Shown here: positions 1 to 9,741 of the stretch, one piece after another
How the letters are laid out: the number at the start of each line of letters is the position of its first letter
How positions within the stretch are numbered: position 1 is the first letter of the stretch
Assembly: GCF_003129485.1 (NCBI RefSeq)
Contig: NZ_QFFG01000001.1
Coordinates: forward strand, 496,001 to 560,000
Direction: 5' to 3'
Source of the DNA: Polaribacter aquimarinus
GTDB taxonomy: Bacteria; Bacteroidota; Bacteroidia; Flavobacteriales; Flavobacteriaceae
DNA: 64,000 bases
Translations under genes and position numbers: made by a program
The notes under the pieces: model-generated
Database searches by the model: none
Seen by the model: the letters and a program-made list of their open reading frames with translations, nothing else
Told to the model about the DNA's origin: nothing

Positions 1-2740
1 CAGAAAACGACAAATATATTTCTCTTAAAAATTTTACAATATTCCCCTCTGCAGCTTCTAGTTTAAATTGATTACTTTCTAATTTTCTAAAATCCATTAA
101 TCTATTAATTAGCCTTAATAGATGATTGGTACTACTTTCAATAATTCTTAACTTTTTATATGTTGCGTTTGTTCCTTTATAGTTTTCTAAAACATTCTGT
201 AATGGTCCTAAAATTAAAGTTAAAGGTGTTCTAAACTCATGAGAAATATTGGTAAAAAATTGCAGTTTGGCTTTATTTAATTCTTCATTTTTTTTGTTAG
301 CTATATATTCTAACTCTAATTTATCTTTTAGCCTTGTTTTTGATTGAATAAACCATGAAACTGTATAAAAAAGAAAAAAAAGTAAGAGTAAATAAATAGT
401 GTATGCCCACCAGGTTTTCCAAGGGGCAGGATGAATAATTATTTTTATGTTAGTAGGTCTATTATTCCAAACATTATCATGATTTGCAGCTTTTACCTGA
501 AAAGTATATGTACCTGCTGTTTGAAGAGTAAAAAAGGCTTCAGTTTGTTTAGTAAACGTCCATGTATCATCTAACCCTTTTAAACGATATGCATATCTAT
601 TTCCTTTAGAATTAATATAATTTGGCAACGCATAACTTATAGAAAAATTAGAATTTGTATGATCTAGTTCTAACACATCTGTATAATTCAAGCTTTTTGA
701 TAAAACCTGGTTATTATCATTAATAGCTACTAGTTCATTTTTAATTTTTAACTTAGATAGTACCACTTTAGGCACCTTTGTTATTTTTATAATTTTTTTA
801 GGATTAAAAACAGTAATTCCATATAAATCTCCAAAATAAAATTGATCTTTTAATTTTAGACTAGAATTTTCTCTAAAACTATTATTAACTATAATGTTCT
901 GATTGTAGGTAAAACTTTTCCCTGTATTAGAATTGTATTTTACAATTCCCTTATCTGTACTTATCCATAACACACCTTTTTCTCCTTCTATAATAGAATT
1001 AACTTTTGAAAATCTGTCTTTATAGAGAATATTTGCTTTTTTAAAATCTTCTTTATCAAATTTATAGAGTCCTTTTGTTGTAGTGCCTGCCCATATGTTA
1101 TTATTAGAGTCTTTAAAAACACAACTTATATTGTAGGTGATTAAAGGATTGTTTTTAAAATAGTTGCTTACTTTAAAATATCCTTTGCTATTCACTTTAA
1201 TTATAGAAACCCCTCCCATACCTCCAATAACAAGATTATTGTTATTATCTATGGCAATGCTTTTTACTATGTTTGTTGCTATTTTTGGTCTTCTGTATGT
1301 TTGGAAAACCTTCGTTTTTAAATTGTACTTAACCAGTCCCTTACCAAAAGTACCTATATACAAGTTTTCTTTTAAATCTTTTTTTAATTCAATAATTGTT
1401 GTATTTCTTAAGTAGTTATTTAGATCATTAGAAAAATAGTTAAGTACTATTTTTTTTGTGTTTATATCTAGTACAATTATGCCTTTATTTATGGTTCCTA
1501 TAAACAGTAAATTAGGTTCGCAAAAGAACAATGATTTTACTGTATAATTAATACTATTATCTGCATTACTAATTTTAAAAATTTCAAACACATTGCCTTC
1601 TTTATCTATTTTATTTACTACCCCTTCTTCAGTGCCGAAAAAAACTACACCATCTTTACCTGCTATAATACTATTGGTTATATTTTTATACGAATTGCTA
1701 TTTTTAAGATGCAAAAAGTTTTGGTAAGATTTGTGCCATGTCATAACACCTCCATTTTCTGTACTTAACCAAAAGAACCCATTTTTATCTTTATAAATGC
1801 TTCTTATAAAATTTTGAATATTACCATAATTACTAAAATTACTTTCTTTAATAACAGTAGTCTTGTTTGAAGAAGACACAATATAAAGACCACTTGTAGA
1901 GGCTATCCATAAATTTTTATCCTCATCTATTTCTAAATCTCTAACATCTAAATTATCTGGTATATCTAAATCTTTAGGTCTAAAAAATTTTTCTGTTTTT
2001 TTATTAAAATTCAAGTACCCTTTATATCTAGTTGCGATACCTAGTATATTAGGAGCAACTTCTTTTATACTATTAACATAAGACTTGTTTTTTAGTATAT
2101 CAATTTTATATTTTTTAACCTTAAATTTATTGTTTTCATCCTTTTCGACCTTAATAATACTTGAATTTGTAGCTAACCAAATAATATTATTTTTGTCTAA
2201 ATAAATATCATGTATCGAATTAAGACCTGTTTTTTCGTTTCCTTGTAAAAATTTAATAAACCTGTTTTTCTTTTTTTCATAAATAGACACTCCATTTGCA
2301 GTACCAAACCAAATATTACCAGATGGCATTTCTAAACTACTAATAATTAAACTGTGCGTTAAAGAATTTTTTTTTGAACTCCTTTTGTAATACCTTCTAA
2401 ATGTATTATTTTTCGGGTTGTACCTATTTAATCCATTGTAGGTACCAACCCAAACATAGCCCTCTTTATCTGCCAAAACATTAGAAATCTCGCTATTACT
2501 TATACTATACCTATCTTTTGGTGAATTTCTATAAACTGTAATCTCTTGACCATTGTATTTGTTTAATCCATTACTTGTTCCAAACCACAATTGTCCAAAC
2601 TTGTCTTGAGCTATAGATGATACTGTATTATTAGATAAACCATCTGAAATATTGATATTTCTAAAATTATAAATGCTCATCTGAGCATTTATATTTACAA
2701 TATGAATGAATATTAATAAAAAAAACAATTTAGCTTTCAT
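1..2740 (-). CDS. Hybrid two-component system sensor/regulator (HTCS), 3' part missing at window edge
   Basis: Reading the minus strand from the ATG at 2740 gives an open frame of 913 codons that runs off the left edge. It starts with a signal peptide (MKAKLFFLLIFIHIVNINAQ). About 750 residues of two-component-regulator propeller repeats follow (recurrent LWFGTSNGLNKYN-type motifs), then a Y_Y_Y domain, a transmembrane helix (YTIYLLLLFFLFYTVSWFI) and a HisKA region with the H-box NISHEFRTPLTLILGPL. In the family the periplasmic propellers sense an oligosaccharide, and a cytoplasmic receiver plus AraC-type domain activates the PUL; those C-terminal parts would lie beyond the window. It is separated from the GntR gene by a strong hairpin. 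It is the best candidate for the protein that reads the 13 repeated promoter sites in this window, but that is inference. Confidence 0.93.
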   Translation of the reverse strand, partial: MKAKLFFLLIFIHIVNINAQMSIYNFRNINISDGLSNNTVSSIAQDKFGQLWFGTSNGLNKYNGQEITVYRNSPKDRYSISNSEISNVLADKEGYVWVGTYNGLNRYNPKNNTFRRYYKRSSKKNSLTHSLIISSLEMPSGNIWFGTANGVSIYEKKKNRFIKFLQGNEKTGLNSIHDIYLDKNNIIWLATNSSIIKVEKDENNKFKVKKYKIDILKNKSYVNSIKEVAPNILGIATRYKGYLNFNKKTEKFFRPKDLDIPDNLDVRDLEIDEDKNLWIASTSGLYIVSSSNKTTVIKESNFSNYGNIQNFIRSIYKDKNGFFWLSTENGGVMTWHKSYQNFLHLKNSNSYKNITNSIIAGKDGVVFFGTEEGVVNKIDKEGNVFEIFKISNADNSINYTVKSLFFCEPNLLFIGTINKGIIVLDINTKKIVLNYFSNDLNNYLRNTTIIELKKDLKENLYIGTFGKGLVKYNLKTKVFQTYRRPKIATNIVKSIAIDNNNNLVIGGMGGVSIIKVNSKGYFKVSNYFKNNPLITYNISCVFKDSNNNIWAGTTTKGLYKFDKEDFKKANILYKDRFSKVNSIIEGEKGVLWISTDKGIVKYNSNTGKSFTYNQNIIVNNSFRENSSLKLKDQFYFGDLYGITVFNPKKIIKITKVPKVVLSKLKIKNELVAINDNNQVLSKSLNYTDVLELDHTNSNFSISYALPNYINSKGNRYAYRLKGLDDTWTFTKQTEAFFTLQTAGTYTFQVKAANHDNVWNNRPTNIKIIIHPAPWKTWWAYTIYLLLLFFLFYTVSWFIQSKTRLKDKLELEYIANKKNEELNKAKLQFFTNISHEFRTPLTLILGPLQNVLENYKGTNATYKKLRIIESSTNHLLRLINRLMDFRKLESNQFKLEAAEGNIVKFLREIYLSFS

Positions 2741-2817
2741 TAAAAAATTCGTTGAGTTTTAAGTTTAGAATATATTCCCGAAGGTAAAAAATAGATTTTA
2801 TTTACTCATATATTATC

Positions 2818-2865
2818 TTTATAAAATAAAAGGAAGTCTTTTAAGACTTCCTTTTATTTTATAAA
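2818..2865 (-). terminator. Perfect 23-bp hairpin terminator
   Basis: Two exactly complementary 23-nt arms (2818-2840 and 2843-2865) with a 2-nt loop sit just after the GntR stop codon. The GC-rich core is AGGAAGTCTT and the flanks are A/T-rich, so the hairpin could work in either direction. It most likely ends the GntR transcript, and possibly read-through from the long sulfatase/GH78 operon, and insulates the HTCS gene. Confidence 0.85.
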
Positions 2866-2879
2866 GATATCAAAAGCTA

Positions 2880-3920
2880 TTAAATAGAATCTCTTTCTAT
2901 TAATTTAAAAGGTACTTTAACTTTTTCTATTTTATTATTAATAATCATTTTAGCAGCCTGCTGCCCCATAGCATTAAAATTTGTAGATAATACAGTAATT
3001 CCTAACAACTGTTTTAAAGGAGTATCATTGTAAGAAATCACTCCAATTTCAGCACCTAAATTGTACTTACTTTCTTTAATTCTATTTACAATACTAACCA
3101 AATCACTCTCTTCAATTGTGATAAACAAATTTTTGTTTTCTAATTTTGTTTCATTAGTTATTTCCTTAATAATTTCATATTTAAAATTATTTTGGGTGCA
3201 ATATTTTTCAAATCCACTTAATATATTTTTCGGGTAAGGATAAAATGAAGTATTTGGATACACAATGGTTAATTTGTCGTATTTGGATATACTTTCTGCT
3301 CCTTTATTTAAAGCTGCAATAATATCATTTTCGTAATCTTGATATACTTCGATAAAATTACCTTCTATTTTATGGTTCTTATTGTCTAATAAAATTAAAT
3401 CTTCTTTAGGTATTTTATTAATAGCTTTCTTTACTTTTTCTGTAACACTTATATGTGATAGGTCTTTGAGTCTAAAATGAGGCATTATTACATAATAATC
3501 ATAAGAAGATTCGTACTTTTCCATTAACTCTAAAAATAGCGTTTCATCACAATGATAACTATGAAGATCTACATGACATCCATCACCCATTTCCTTTGCA
3601 AAAGAATTGTAAACTTCCATTTTAAAAGGGCTTAGTTTATTAACTAAAAACAGTACATTAAGTTTTGATATTATCTGATTTTGAGAAATATAAGTACCTT
3701 TCCCATGGACAGAAACCACTAATTTTCGTTTTTTTAAAACACTATAAGCTCTCTCAACAGTATCTCTAGATAGAAAAAACTCTTCACTTAATTTATTGAT
3801 TGAAGGAATTTTATCACCAATTTTAACATTTCCTATAGTAATATTATGGATTATAGAATCTATAATCTGTATATACTTAGGAACCACAGAGTTAGTATCT
3901 AATTTAATATATTCAATCAT
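2880..3920 (-). CDS. GntR-type transcriptional regulator with periplasmic-binding-like sensor domain
   Basis: The protein has 346 residues. Residues 1-75 form a GntR winged helix-turn-helix (VVPKYIQIIDSII, then IGDKIPSINKLSEEFFLSRD and GKGTYIS). From about residue 88 to the end the sequence resembles a LacI/periplasmic-binding-protein effector domain (GAEIGVISYNDTPLKQLLGI, AAKMIINN). This GntR-plus-LacI-like architecture is that of AraR-type sugar-responsive repressors. The ligand is unknown, but a sugar released from the local polysaccharide is likely. It has none of the PUL promoter sites upstream. The 119-nt gap to the sulfatase at 4040 shows no terminator, so it could be read through from the big operon. 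It offers a second layer of control beside the HTCS. Confidence 0.85.
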   Translation of the reverse strand: MIEYIKLDTNSVVPKYIQIIDSIIHNITIGNVKIGDKIPSINKLSEEFFLSRDTVERAYSVLKKRKLVVSVHGKGTYISQNQIISKLNVLFLVNKLSPFKMEVYNSFAKEMGDGCHVDLHSYHCDETLFLELMEKYESSYDYYVIMPHFRLKDLSHISVTEKVKKAINKIPKEDLILLDNKNHKIEGNFIEVYQDYENDIIAALNKGAESISKYDKLTIVYPNTSFYPYPKNILSGFEKYCTQNNFKYEIIKEITNETKLENKNLFITIEESDLVSIVNRIKESKYNLGAEIGVISYNDTPLKQLLGITVLSTNFNAMGQQAAKMIINNKIEKVKVPFKLIERDSI

Positions 3921-4039
3921 AATTTCTTGTTAAGAATATTACTGTAAAATTATGAAGTCACATCAAATTAATAATCTGATTTATGGTAACTAAAAGTTTT
4001 TTAACACTTTTCTATACTATATTAATAATTTTAATTAAA

Positions 4040-5485
4040 TTATTTTTTTCTTGGTTGATCATTTTGCAAAAAAGGTTTGTCTCTCGGAAATTGCTTTTCC
4101 AAAAGTTTTTTCATTTTTTGTTCTATCTTCTTATATTTTTTATTTCCTGATAAGTTTAGATAAGAAAGTAAGCTATTTTTATGTTCATACAATTCAGCTT
4201 GTAAAATTTCATGAGTTTTAGCATTTCTCCATTCTGTATAACGCCATTTTCCATCAGTAGCTGTAACACCCATAATTTTTTTACCCCTTGCATAAACACT
4301 TGTTGCGTATTCATCTCCTTTTTTATTGGGTTTATTTATAATAGACAGAATACTTTTACCATCAAATTCTGGACCTTCTAAACCACATAAATCAACGAGT
4401 GTAGGAAAGATATCTACATTTTCTACCAGTGCTTTAGAGGTTTTTCCTGTCTTTCGTTTTTTATAATTGGTTTCTCTACTAACAATTAAAGGAACTCTTG
4501 TATCTATTTCCATATTAGAGTGCTTACACCAAGCTCCATATTCGCCTATTTTGTATCCATGATCACTCATAAATATAATGGTGGTGGTTTTTCTCAAATC
4601 CAAGTCTTCTAAAGTTTGCATAACCTTACCTACTTGAGCATCTACATAACTAATTGAAGCATGATAACCATGGATTAAAGTTCGAGTTAACTCATCATCT
4701 AAATCACCATCTTTGGGAATGCCATGATAACCTTTCAATTCTCCCCATTTTGTTAAAGATAATCTATACACTCCTTCCGGTTTATTTCTAGAGGGAACCT
4801 CAAAATCATTTCGATTATACATATCCCAATACTTCTTTGGAGCATTAAAAGGTAAATGTGGTTTACTCAATCCTACAAACATTAAGAATTTATCATCTTT
4901 CAGTTTATGTAGTGTTTCAATTGCGTATTTGGAAGCACGACCATCTTTATAAGCTTCATCTGCTACATCTGCCATATCAAAAGCGGGGCCTTTTGGATTT
5001 TTTCCTTCTTTTTTTAATTGTTCTATTATTGCTATATTTTTTGGGTCATTGTAAGTGTTTGCCTCTTTTCCAAAATACACAGACCATTCTTTTTTATCGT
5101 CTGAACTGTGATGATATACCTTACCAATACTAACCGTTTTGTAACCATTTTTATTAAACAATTGCGGCATAGACACCACATCTTTATGAATCTTGCGAAG
5201 AGGTGTAAAAATACTGTAAATACCCATGGTTTCCGGTCGTAATCCCGTTAATGTACTCATTCTCGAAGGTGCACAAATGGCTTGTTGCGAATAAGCTCTA
5301 TTAAACATCACGCCATCACTAGCTAATTTATCTATATTAGGTGTGATTGCTGTTTTACTTCCGTAACAACCTAATTCTGCTCTTAAATCATCTACATAAA
5401 ACACCAATACATTGGGTTTCTGTTCTTGAGCAACTGTTGTTGAAAAAGAAAAGCTAATTAGAAATAAGAAAAATAACTTCTTCAT
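4040..5485 (-). CDS. S1-family sulfatase, iduronate-2-sulfatase-like
   Basis: The protein has 481 residues with a cleavable-type signal peptide ([20 protein letters not shown]) and no lipobox. The metal-binding motif VDD is near residue 31. The formylglycine site is C71-A-P-S-R, and [18 protein letters not shown] follows further on, as in iduronate-2-sulfatase-like S1 enzymes (S1_7-type by resemblance, not verified). It should remove sulfate esters from oligosaccharides in the periplasm after the cysteine is converted to formylglycine; the maturase is not in the window. It is the last gene of the seven-gene operon starting at 16751, with 18 nt to the preceding gene. The specific sulfated sugar cannot be read from the sequence. 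Confidence 0.9.
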   Translation of the reverse strand: MKKLFFLFLISFSFSTTVAQEQKPNVLVFYVDDLRAELGCYGSKTAITPNIDKLASDGVMFNRAYSQQAICAPSRMSTLTGLRPETMGIYSIFTPLRKIHKDVVSMPQLFNKNGYKTVSIGKVYHHSSDDKKEWSVYFGKEANTYNDPKNIAIIEQLKKEGKNPKGPAFDMADVADEAYKDGRASKYAIETLHKLKDDKFLMFVGLSKPHLPFNAPKKYWDMYNRNDFEVPSRNKPEGVYRLSLTKWGELKGYHGIPKDGDLDDELTRTLIHGYHASISYVDAQVGKVMQTLEDLDLRKTTTIIFMSDHGYKIGEYGAWCKHSNMEIDTRVPLIVSRETNYKKRKTGKTSKALVENVDIFPTLVDLCGLEGPEFDGKSILSIINKPNKKGDEYATSVYARGKKIMGVTATDGKWRYTEWRNAKTHEILQAELYEHKNSLLSYLNLSGNKKYKKIEQKMKKLLEKQFPRDKPFLQNDQPRKK

Positions 5486-5503
5486 TTTATATATTGTTTT
5501 TTA

Positions 5504-7189
5504 CTAGTTCGTAATTTTTTGAGCTTTTGTATACGCTCCTGTTCTATTTAATTCGTCGTAAATTCTCATTTTCCAGTAATAGGTTTTACCCTTTTCTAAC
5601 TTGAGTGCTTTTGGTTTTACAACTTCTTTGGTATTGCCTTTTATTTTAGTACTGTTCCAAACATCTGCAATATTTTTGTTGATATTTTCTTGAGAAGAAG
5701 CCAATAAAATTTGATAAGCCGATTGTTTTTTTGAATCTTTAGACACAATCCAACGGAATGCTTTACCATCAAACGTGTTATTTTCAATAATTAAAGCATA
5801 AGGATCTTTATACTTTTCTATTAAATCTTCACATTTTGCTCTTAAGTTGTTTAACACATCTTGATATTGCTCATTATGAATAAGATTGTTTGTTTCTCTA
5901 GGATCATCTTTTAAATTATACAATTCTTCAATAGACTTGTCATCTACATATCTAAAATACTTCCACTCTTGGGTTCTAACCCCTTCACTTGGCGCTATAT
6001 TTTTAAAGTCCCATAAATGCTCTATTAAAATCGTATCACGTTCTAAATTCACATTTTCTTCGTTAATAAATGGTTTTAAACTTTTTCCATGCCAACTTTT
6101 AGGTGCTTCTACACCTGCAAAATCTAAAATAGTTGAAGGTACATCTATATTCAAAGCCATTTGTTCTACATCTTTATGTTCTTTATTTCTAGGATCATAA
6201 ATAATTAAAGGCACTTTTAAAGAATTATCGTACATCAACCATTTCCCAGAAATTTGTCTTTCTCCTAAGAAAAATCCATTATCGCCCATTAAAACGATAA
6301 TGGTATTATCTGCGATACCTTTGGCTTCTAATTTTGTTCTAATTTTGGCTATTTCATTATCAATTCCAGCAAGCATTCTAAAATACCCTTTAACACTATG
6401 TTGGTACTTTTCTGGAGTATCATAACGCCAATACCAACGTAAACGATTAAAGCCATCTTTTACCAATTGTGGCAATTTATTATAATCTTCATCTGAAGAA
6501 ATATTAGCATCTGGCACGGTTACGTTTTCTAAAACATGATTGTTTTCTTCTTGCCAAAAATATTGCTCAACTGTATTATCGCTAGCATGAGGTGCACTAA
6601 AACTCAACTGCAAACAAAACGGTTTGTCTGTTGGTGCTTTGTCTAAAAATTGCAATGCTTTTTCTCCTGTATAGCGCGTTAAATGTACCGTATCTTTACC
6701 TAAAGTTTTATAGTAATAGCTGGTAATATCTTTACGATCGTATCTTAAATCGTAATTTTCATGAACATCATAAAGAGAGTCTAGTTTTTTATATTTTACT
6801 CCAAATTTACCATACAACCCCGTATAATATCCTGATTGTTTTAAAACTCGTGGAAAAGCCTGCTCCATATACTCATCTTTCATTGCTTTACTAGTAAAAC
6901 TGTAATTGTGTGTACGTTCTTGCAAACCACTAAATATACTTGCTCTACTTGCTGCACAAATAGGTGTTGTTGCTATGGTATTTTTAAAAAATACGCCACT
7001 TTTAGCTAATTTATCCATTTCTGGAGTGTGCGCTAGTGCGTTACCAGTATAACCTAAAGCATCCCATCTTTGGTCATCGGTAAGAATAAAAATAATATTA
7101 GGTTTTTCTTCTTTTGTTTTAGAAGATGTTTTTTTATTACAAGCTAAAAATGATAATCCTATTATTGATAGTGCTAGTAATTTATTCAT
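5504..7189 (-). CDS. S1-family sulfatase lipoprotein with C-terminal rhamnosidase-type Fn3-like domain
   Basis: This is a 561-residue lipoprotein (lipobox SFLAC, Cys17). Sulfatase landmarks are LTDDQRWDALGY, the formylglycine site C78-A-A-S-R (the less usual Ala form of C-x-P/A-x-R) and LMGDNGFFLGE. The sulfatase fold ends near residue 465. A C-terminal module of about 90 residues then contains SAYQILLASSQENINKN, ADVWNSTKIKG and GKTYYWKMRIYDELNR. That module clearly matches the N-terminal beta-sandwich of the GH78 proteins in the same operon (SAYQIVVASSPDLLPDNADLWNSK). It was probably acquired from, or shared with, those enzymes, and may help in substrate binding or assembly. The gene sits between two other sulfatase genes in the same operon. 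Confidence 0.9.
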   Translation of the reverse strand: MNKLLALSIIGLSFLACNKKTSSKTKEEKPNIIFILTDDQRWDALGYTGNALAHTPEMDKLAKSGVFFKNTIATTPICAASRASIFSGLQERTHNYSFTSKAMKDEYMEQAFPRVLKQSGYYTGLYGKFGVKYKKLDSLYDVHENYDLRYDRKDITSYYYKTLGKDTVHLTRYTGEKALQFLDKAPTDKPFCLQLSFSAPHASDNTVEQYFWQEENNHVLENVTVPDANISSDEDYNKLPQLVKDGFNRLRWYWRYDTPEKYQHSVKGYFRMLAGIDNEIAKIRTKLEAKGIADNTIIVLMGDNGFFLGERQISGKWLMYDNSLKVPLIIYDPRNKEHKDVEQMALNIDVPSTILDFAGVEAPKSWHGKSLKPFINEENVNLERDTILIEHLWDFKNIAPSEGVRTQEWKYFRYVDDKSIEELYNLKDDPRETNNLIHNEQYQDVLNNLRAKCEDLIEKYKDPYALIIENNTFDGKAFRWIVSKDSKKQSAYQILLASSQENINKNIADVWNSTKIKGNTKEVVKPKALKLEKGKTYYWKMRIYDELNRTGAYTKAQKITN

Positions 7190-7223
7190 TTTAATAATAT
7201 TGATTAGTGTTTATATAGAAACC

Positions 7224-8753
7224 TTAGTTTACTGGTCTTGGAGATTGTACTACAGGTTTTATATCTCCAATATTTTTATATTTTCCTTTTCCTTCATTAA
7301 AACCCCAAAACGGAATAGCATGCTTCTTTTTATCAAAAACATAATTGTATTTTTTAAGATAATAGTCTCTCGATTTAAATTCGTCGCCTATTTCTGCTAA
7401 CCTCGCATTTAGCTTTTCGTCTAAATCTTTTTGAATGGCTTCTAATTCAGGTTTACCCAATAAATTATTCATCTGATAAGGATCTTTTACATTATCAAAA
7501 AACATACTTGGCCCTTCAGGTGTTCTAGCATAGGTATATTGTTTGGTCTTTATAGCACGATAAGGTGGATCATTAAAATTCGCTCCAAAAGGTGCAACAT
7601 TCATTACCAAAGCAGCACGATCTGCATTTGGATCAGGCTTTTTCATTAAATCAGCTAAATTCTCTCCCTCAATCGTTTCTGGTATTTTAATATTTGATAA
7701 ACTTAATAAAGAAGGTAAAATATCTGGTGTGGTTAAAGGTGCATTTACAACTGCTCCCTTTTGAGTATTTATTCCTGGATATTTAATTAAAAAAGGCACT
7801 CTAATAGATTCATCCCAAGCCAATTGTTTTACAAAAGGCTTAATGTTATGTGCCCCCATCATTTCGCCATGGTCTGCGGAAAATACAATAATCGTATTTT
7901 CTGAAAGATTTAAAGCTTTTATTTGTTGTAATAAGCGTCCTATAGCTTCATCCGTAGCTGTAGCGTGTGCATAATATCCTTGCAATTCTTTCCTGCTTCG
8001 TTCTTCATATTTTTTGGAAACATTCGGATTCAATTTTAGAGATTCTGGAGGATACATGTCCTTATATTTTTTTGGTGCAGAACTATGTGGATAATGTGGT
8101 GTAGCTATAGAAACTACCGCTAAAAAAGGTGCTTCATCTTTGGCATGCTGCGCTAAATATTGGTTTGCATCTTCTACAATTGCAAAAGGCGAATATTTAT
8201 CCCAGTGTTTCAACTCTTCATTATCGTTATCATAATAAGGCATTTTTGTATAATTATGAGAACATTCTAAAGCTCTCCAAAAATCGAATCCTTGACGTCT
8301 TTCTTTTGGAATATAAGTAGAACGACCATGACCATCTAAATGCCATTTACCCCAATAAGCTGTATTATAACCTGCTTCTTTATATATTTCTGCCATACAC
8401 AATTCTTCCGAAGGCAAATACACGTCGTTTACAATCATTCCTGTTGTTGTTGGGAATCTTCCTGTAAATAATGCTGCCCTATGCGGAGTACATACAGGTG
8501 TTACAGATACCGTATTTGTAAAATTGACAGCTTCTTTTGCAAATGCATCTAAATTAGGTGTTTTTACATCAACGTTTCCTGCATATCCTAACGCAGAGCC
8601 TCTCCATTGATCGGTTAAAATGTATACAATATTTGGCTTTTTAGATACTTCTTTAGAATTCTCTGATACTGACTCAGATTTTGTTTCTTTTTTACAACTT
8701 AATAAAGAAACTACGGTTAATAATAGAGTTATCGAAAATAATTTAATTTTCAT
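7224..8753 (-). CDS. S1-family sulfatase lipoprotein
   Basis: This is a 509-residue lipoprotein (VVSLLSC, Cys20) with a short acidic/serine linker before the sulfatase domain. The motifs ILTDQWRGSALGY, formylglycine site C88-T-P-H-R and FSADHGEMMGAHNIKPFVKQ are typical of S1 sulfatases. The DQ in place of DD at the first metal site is common in this group. It acts at the outer or inner membrane on sulfated oligosaccharides. The neighbours are a GH43 (25 nt upstream) and another sulfatase (34 nt downstream), so the enzymes would be made together. The exact S1 subfamily and target sulfate are not determined. Confidence 0.9.
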   Translation of the reverse strand: MKIKLFSITLLLTVVSLLSCKKETKSESVSENSKEVSKKPNIVYILTDQWRGSALGYAGNVDVKTPNLDAFAKEAVNFTNTVSVTPVCTPHRAALFTGRFPTTTGMIVNDVYLPSEELCMAEIYKEAGYNTAYWGKWHLDGHGRSTYIPKERRQGFDFWRALECSHNYTKMPYYDNDNEELKHWDKYSPFAIVEDANQYLAQHAKDEAPFLAVVSIATPHYPHSSAPKKYKDMYPPESLKLNPNVSKKYEERSRKELQGYYAHATATDEAIGRLLQQIKALNLSENTIIVFSADHGEMMGAHNIKPFVKQLAWDESIRVPFLIKYPGINTQKGAVVNAPLTTPDILPSLLSLSNIKIPETIEGENLADLMKKPDPNADRAALVMNVAPFGANFNDPPYRAIKTKQYTYARTPEGPSMFFDNVKDPYQMNNLLGKPELEAIQKDLDEKLNARLAEIGDEFKSRDYYLKKYNYVFDKKKHAIPFWGFNEGKGKYKNIGDIKPVVQSPRPVN

Positions 8754-8778
8754 TTTTTAAATAATTGTTGGGTTGGTT

Positions 8779-9741
8779 TTATTTAATTTTTTGAACTCCT
8801 TCTTTTGTTGCGTAAATTTCTTGTATTGTTCCGTCTTCGTTATAATATAAATATTCGATACACGTGTTTCTTCTAAATTTTGAACCTCCATTCCAACCTT
8901 GCCAGTGGTAAAAGAAATAATGTTGCCCTTTATACTCAACTATAGAATGATGATCTTGTCTTTGCTTTGGATTGATGGCTCCTTTGTATTCAAATGGTCC
9001 ATAAGGACTATCTCCCATAGCATAAAAACCACCTAAACCTGCGTTATAAGAATAGTAATACTTTCCATTGTATTTATGCATATAACTGGCTTCAAAGAAA
9101 TTTTTAGCTCCATACGCTATACTTCTAGGAGTTTCAGCCAATTCCAAAAGATTGTCTTTTAACAAAGCCATTTTTGGCTCTCTAACACCCCAGTACAAAT
9201 ACGTTTTCCCATCATCATCTTCGAAAACACAAGGATCTAACCATTGCCCTTCTACTCCCTTAATCCATCCTACATATTTAAAAGGCCCCTCAGGAACATC
9301 ACTTACTGCAACTCCACAACGCATATCGTCTTTATTACCTTTTACAGAATGAGGATACAATAAATAATACTTGTTATTTTTATAAATAGCAGTTGGCGCC
9401 CACATCCAACCAGGAACTCCCCATGGAATGTCTTTAGAATGTAATATCTGTCCATGATCTGTCCAATTAACCATATCTGTTGATGAAAATGCGCGGTACC
9501 CATCCATGGTATTGTAATTTACTGCATCTTCTGCATCTCCAGAAGTATACATCCATACTTTACCATCTTTCCAAATATGTGCGGATGGATCTGCTGTTCT
9601 TACATGGCGAATAACAGGATTATTCTCTGTAACTTCTATAACCTGTTCTTTTGGGTTTTCTTCTGTTTTGGCTTCCTTTTTGTTGGTTTTACAACTTAGC
9701 AAAACAGTTATAGCACAAATTAAAATATATTTAATTTTCAT
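8779..9741 (-). CDS. GH43-family glycoside hydrolase lipoprotein
   Basis: This is a 320-residue lipoprotein (TVLLSC, Cys17). The five-bladed propeller of GH43 is recognisable. Asp51 in TADPSAH fits the general base, Asp169 in WLDPCVFEDDDGKTYLYWG the pKa-modulating Asp, and Glu217 in FFEASYMHK the general acid. Family members act on beta-xylosides, alpha-L-arabinosides or galactosides. In an ulvan setting beta-xylosidase activity is plausible, because xylose can replace uronic acid in the chain; that is inference. The start codon at 9741 lies inside the end of the upstream GH78 gene (11-nt overlap), which indicates translational coupling. Confidence 0.88.
   Translation of the reverse strand: MKIKYILICAITVLLSCKTNKKEAKTEENPKEQVIEVTENNPVIRHVRTADPSAHIWKDGKVWMYTSGDAEDAVNYNTMDGYRAFSSTDMVNWTDHGQILHSKDIPWGVPGWMWAPTAIYKNNKYYLLYPHSVKGNKDDMRCGVAVSDVPEGPFKYVGWIKGVEGQWLDPCVFEDDDGKTYLYWGVREPKMALLKDNLLELAETPRSIAYGAKNFFEASYMHKYNGKYYYSYNAGLGGFYAMGDSPYGPFEYKGAINPKQRQDHHSIVEYKGQHYFFYHWQGWNGGSKFRRNTCIEYLYYNEDGTIQEIYATKEGVQKIK

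Noticed and set aside
2741..2817. TTCCCGAAGG upstream of the HTCS gene resembles the plus-strand view of the PUL site.
   Set aside because: No CA half at 10 bp and no TA box at the 27-nt offset, so it does not fit the pattern.
8757..8939. 60-codon minus-strand ORF over the end of the GH43 gene.
   Set aside because: It overlaps the GH43 coding sequence in another frame and has no support of its own.
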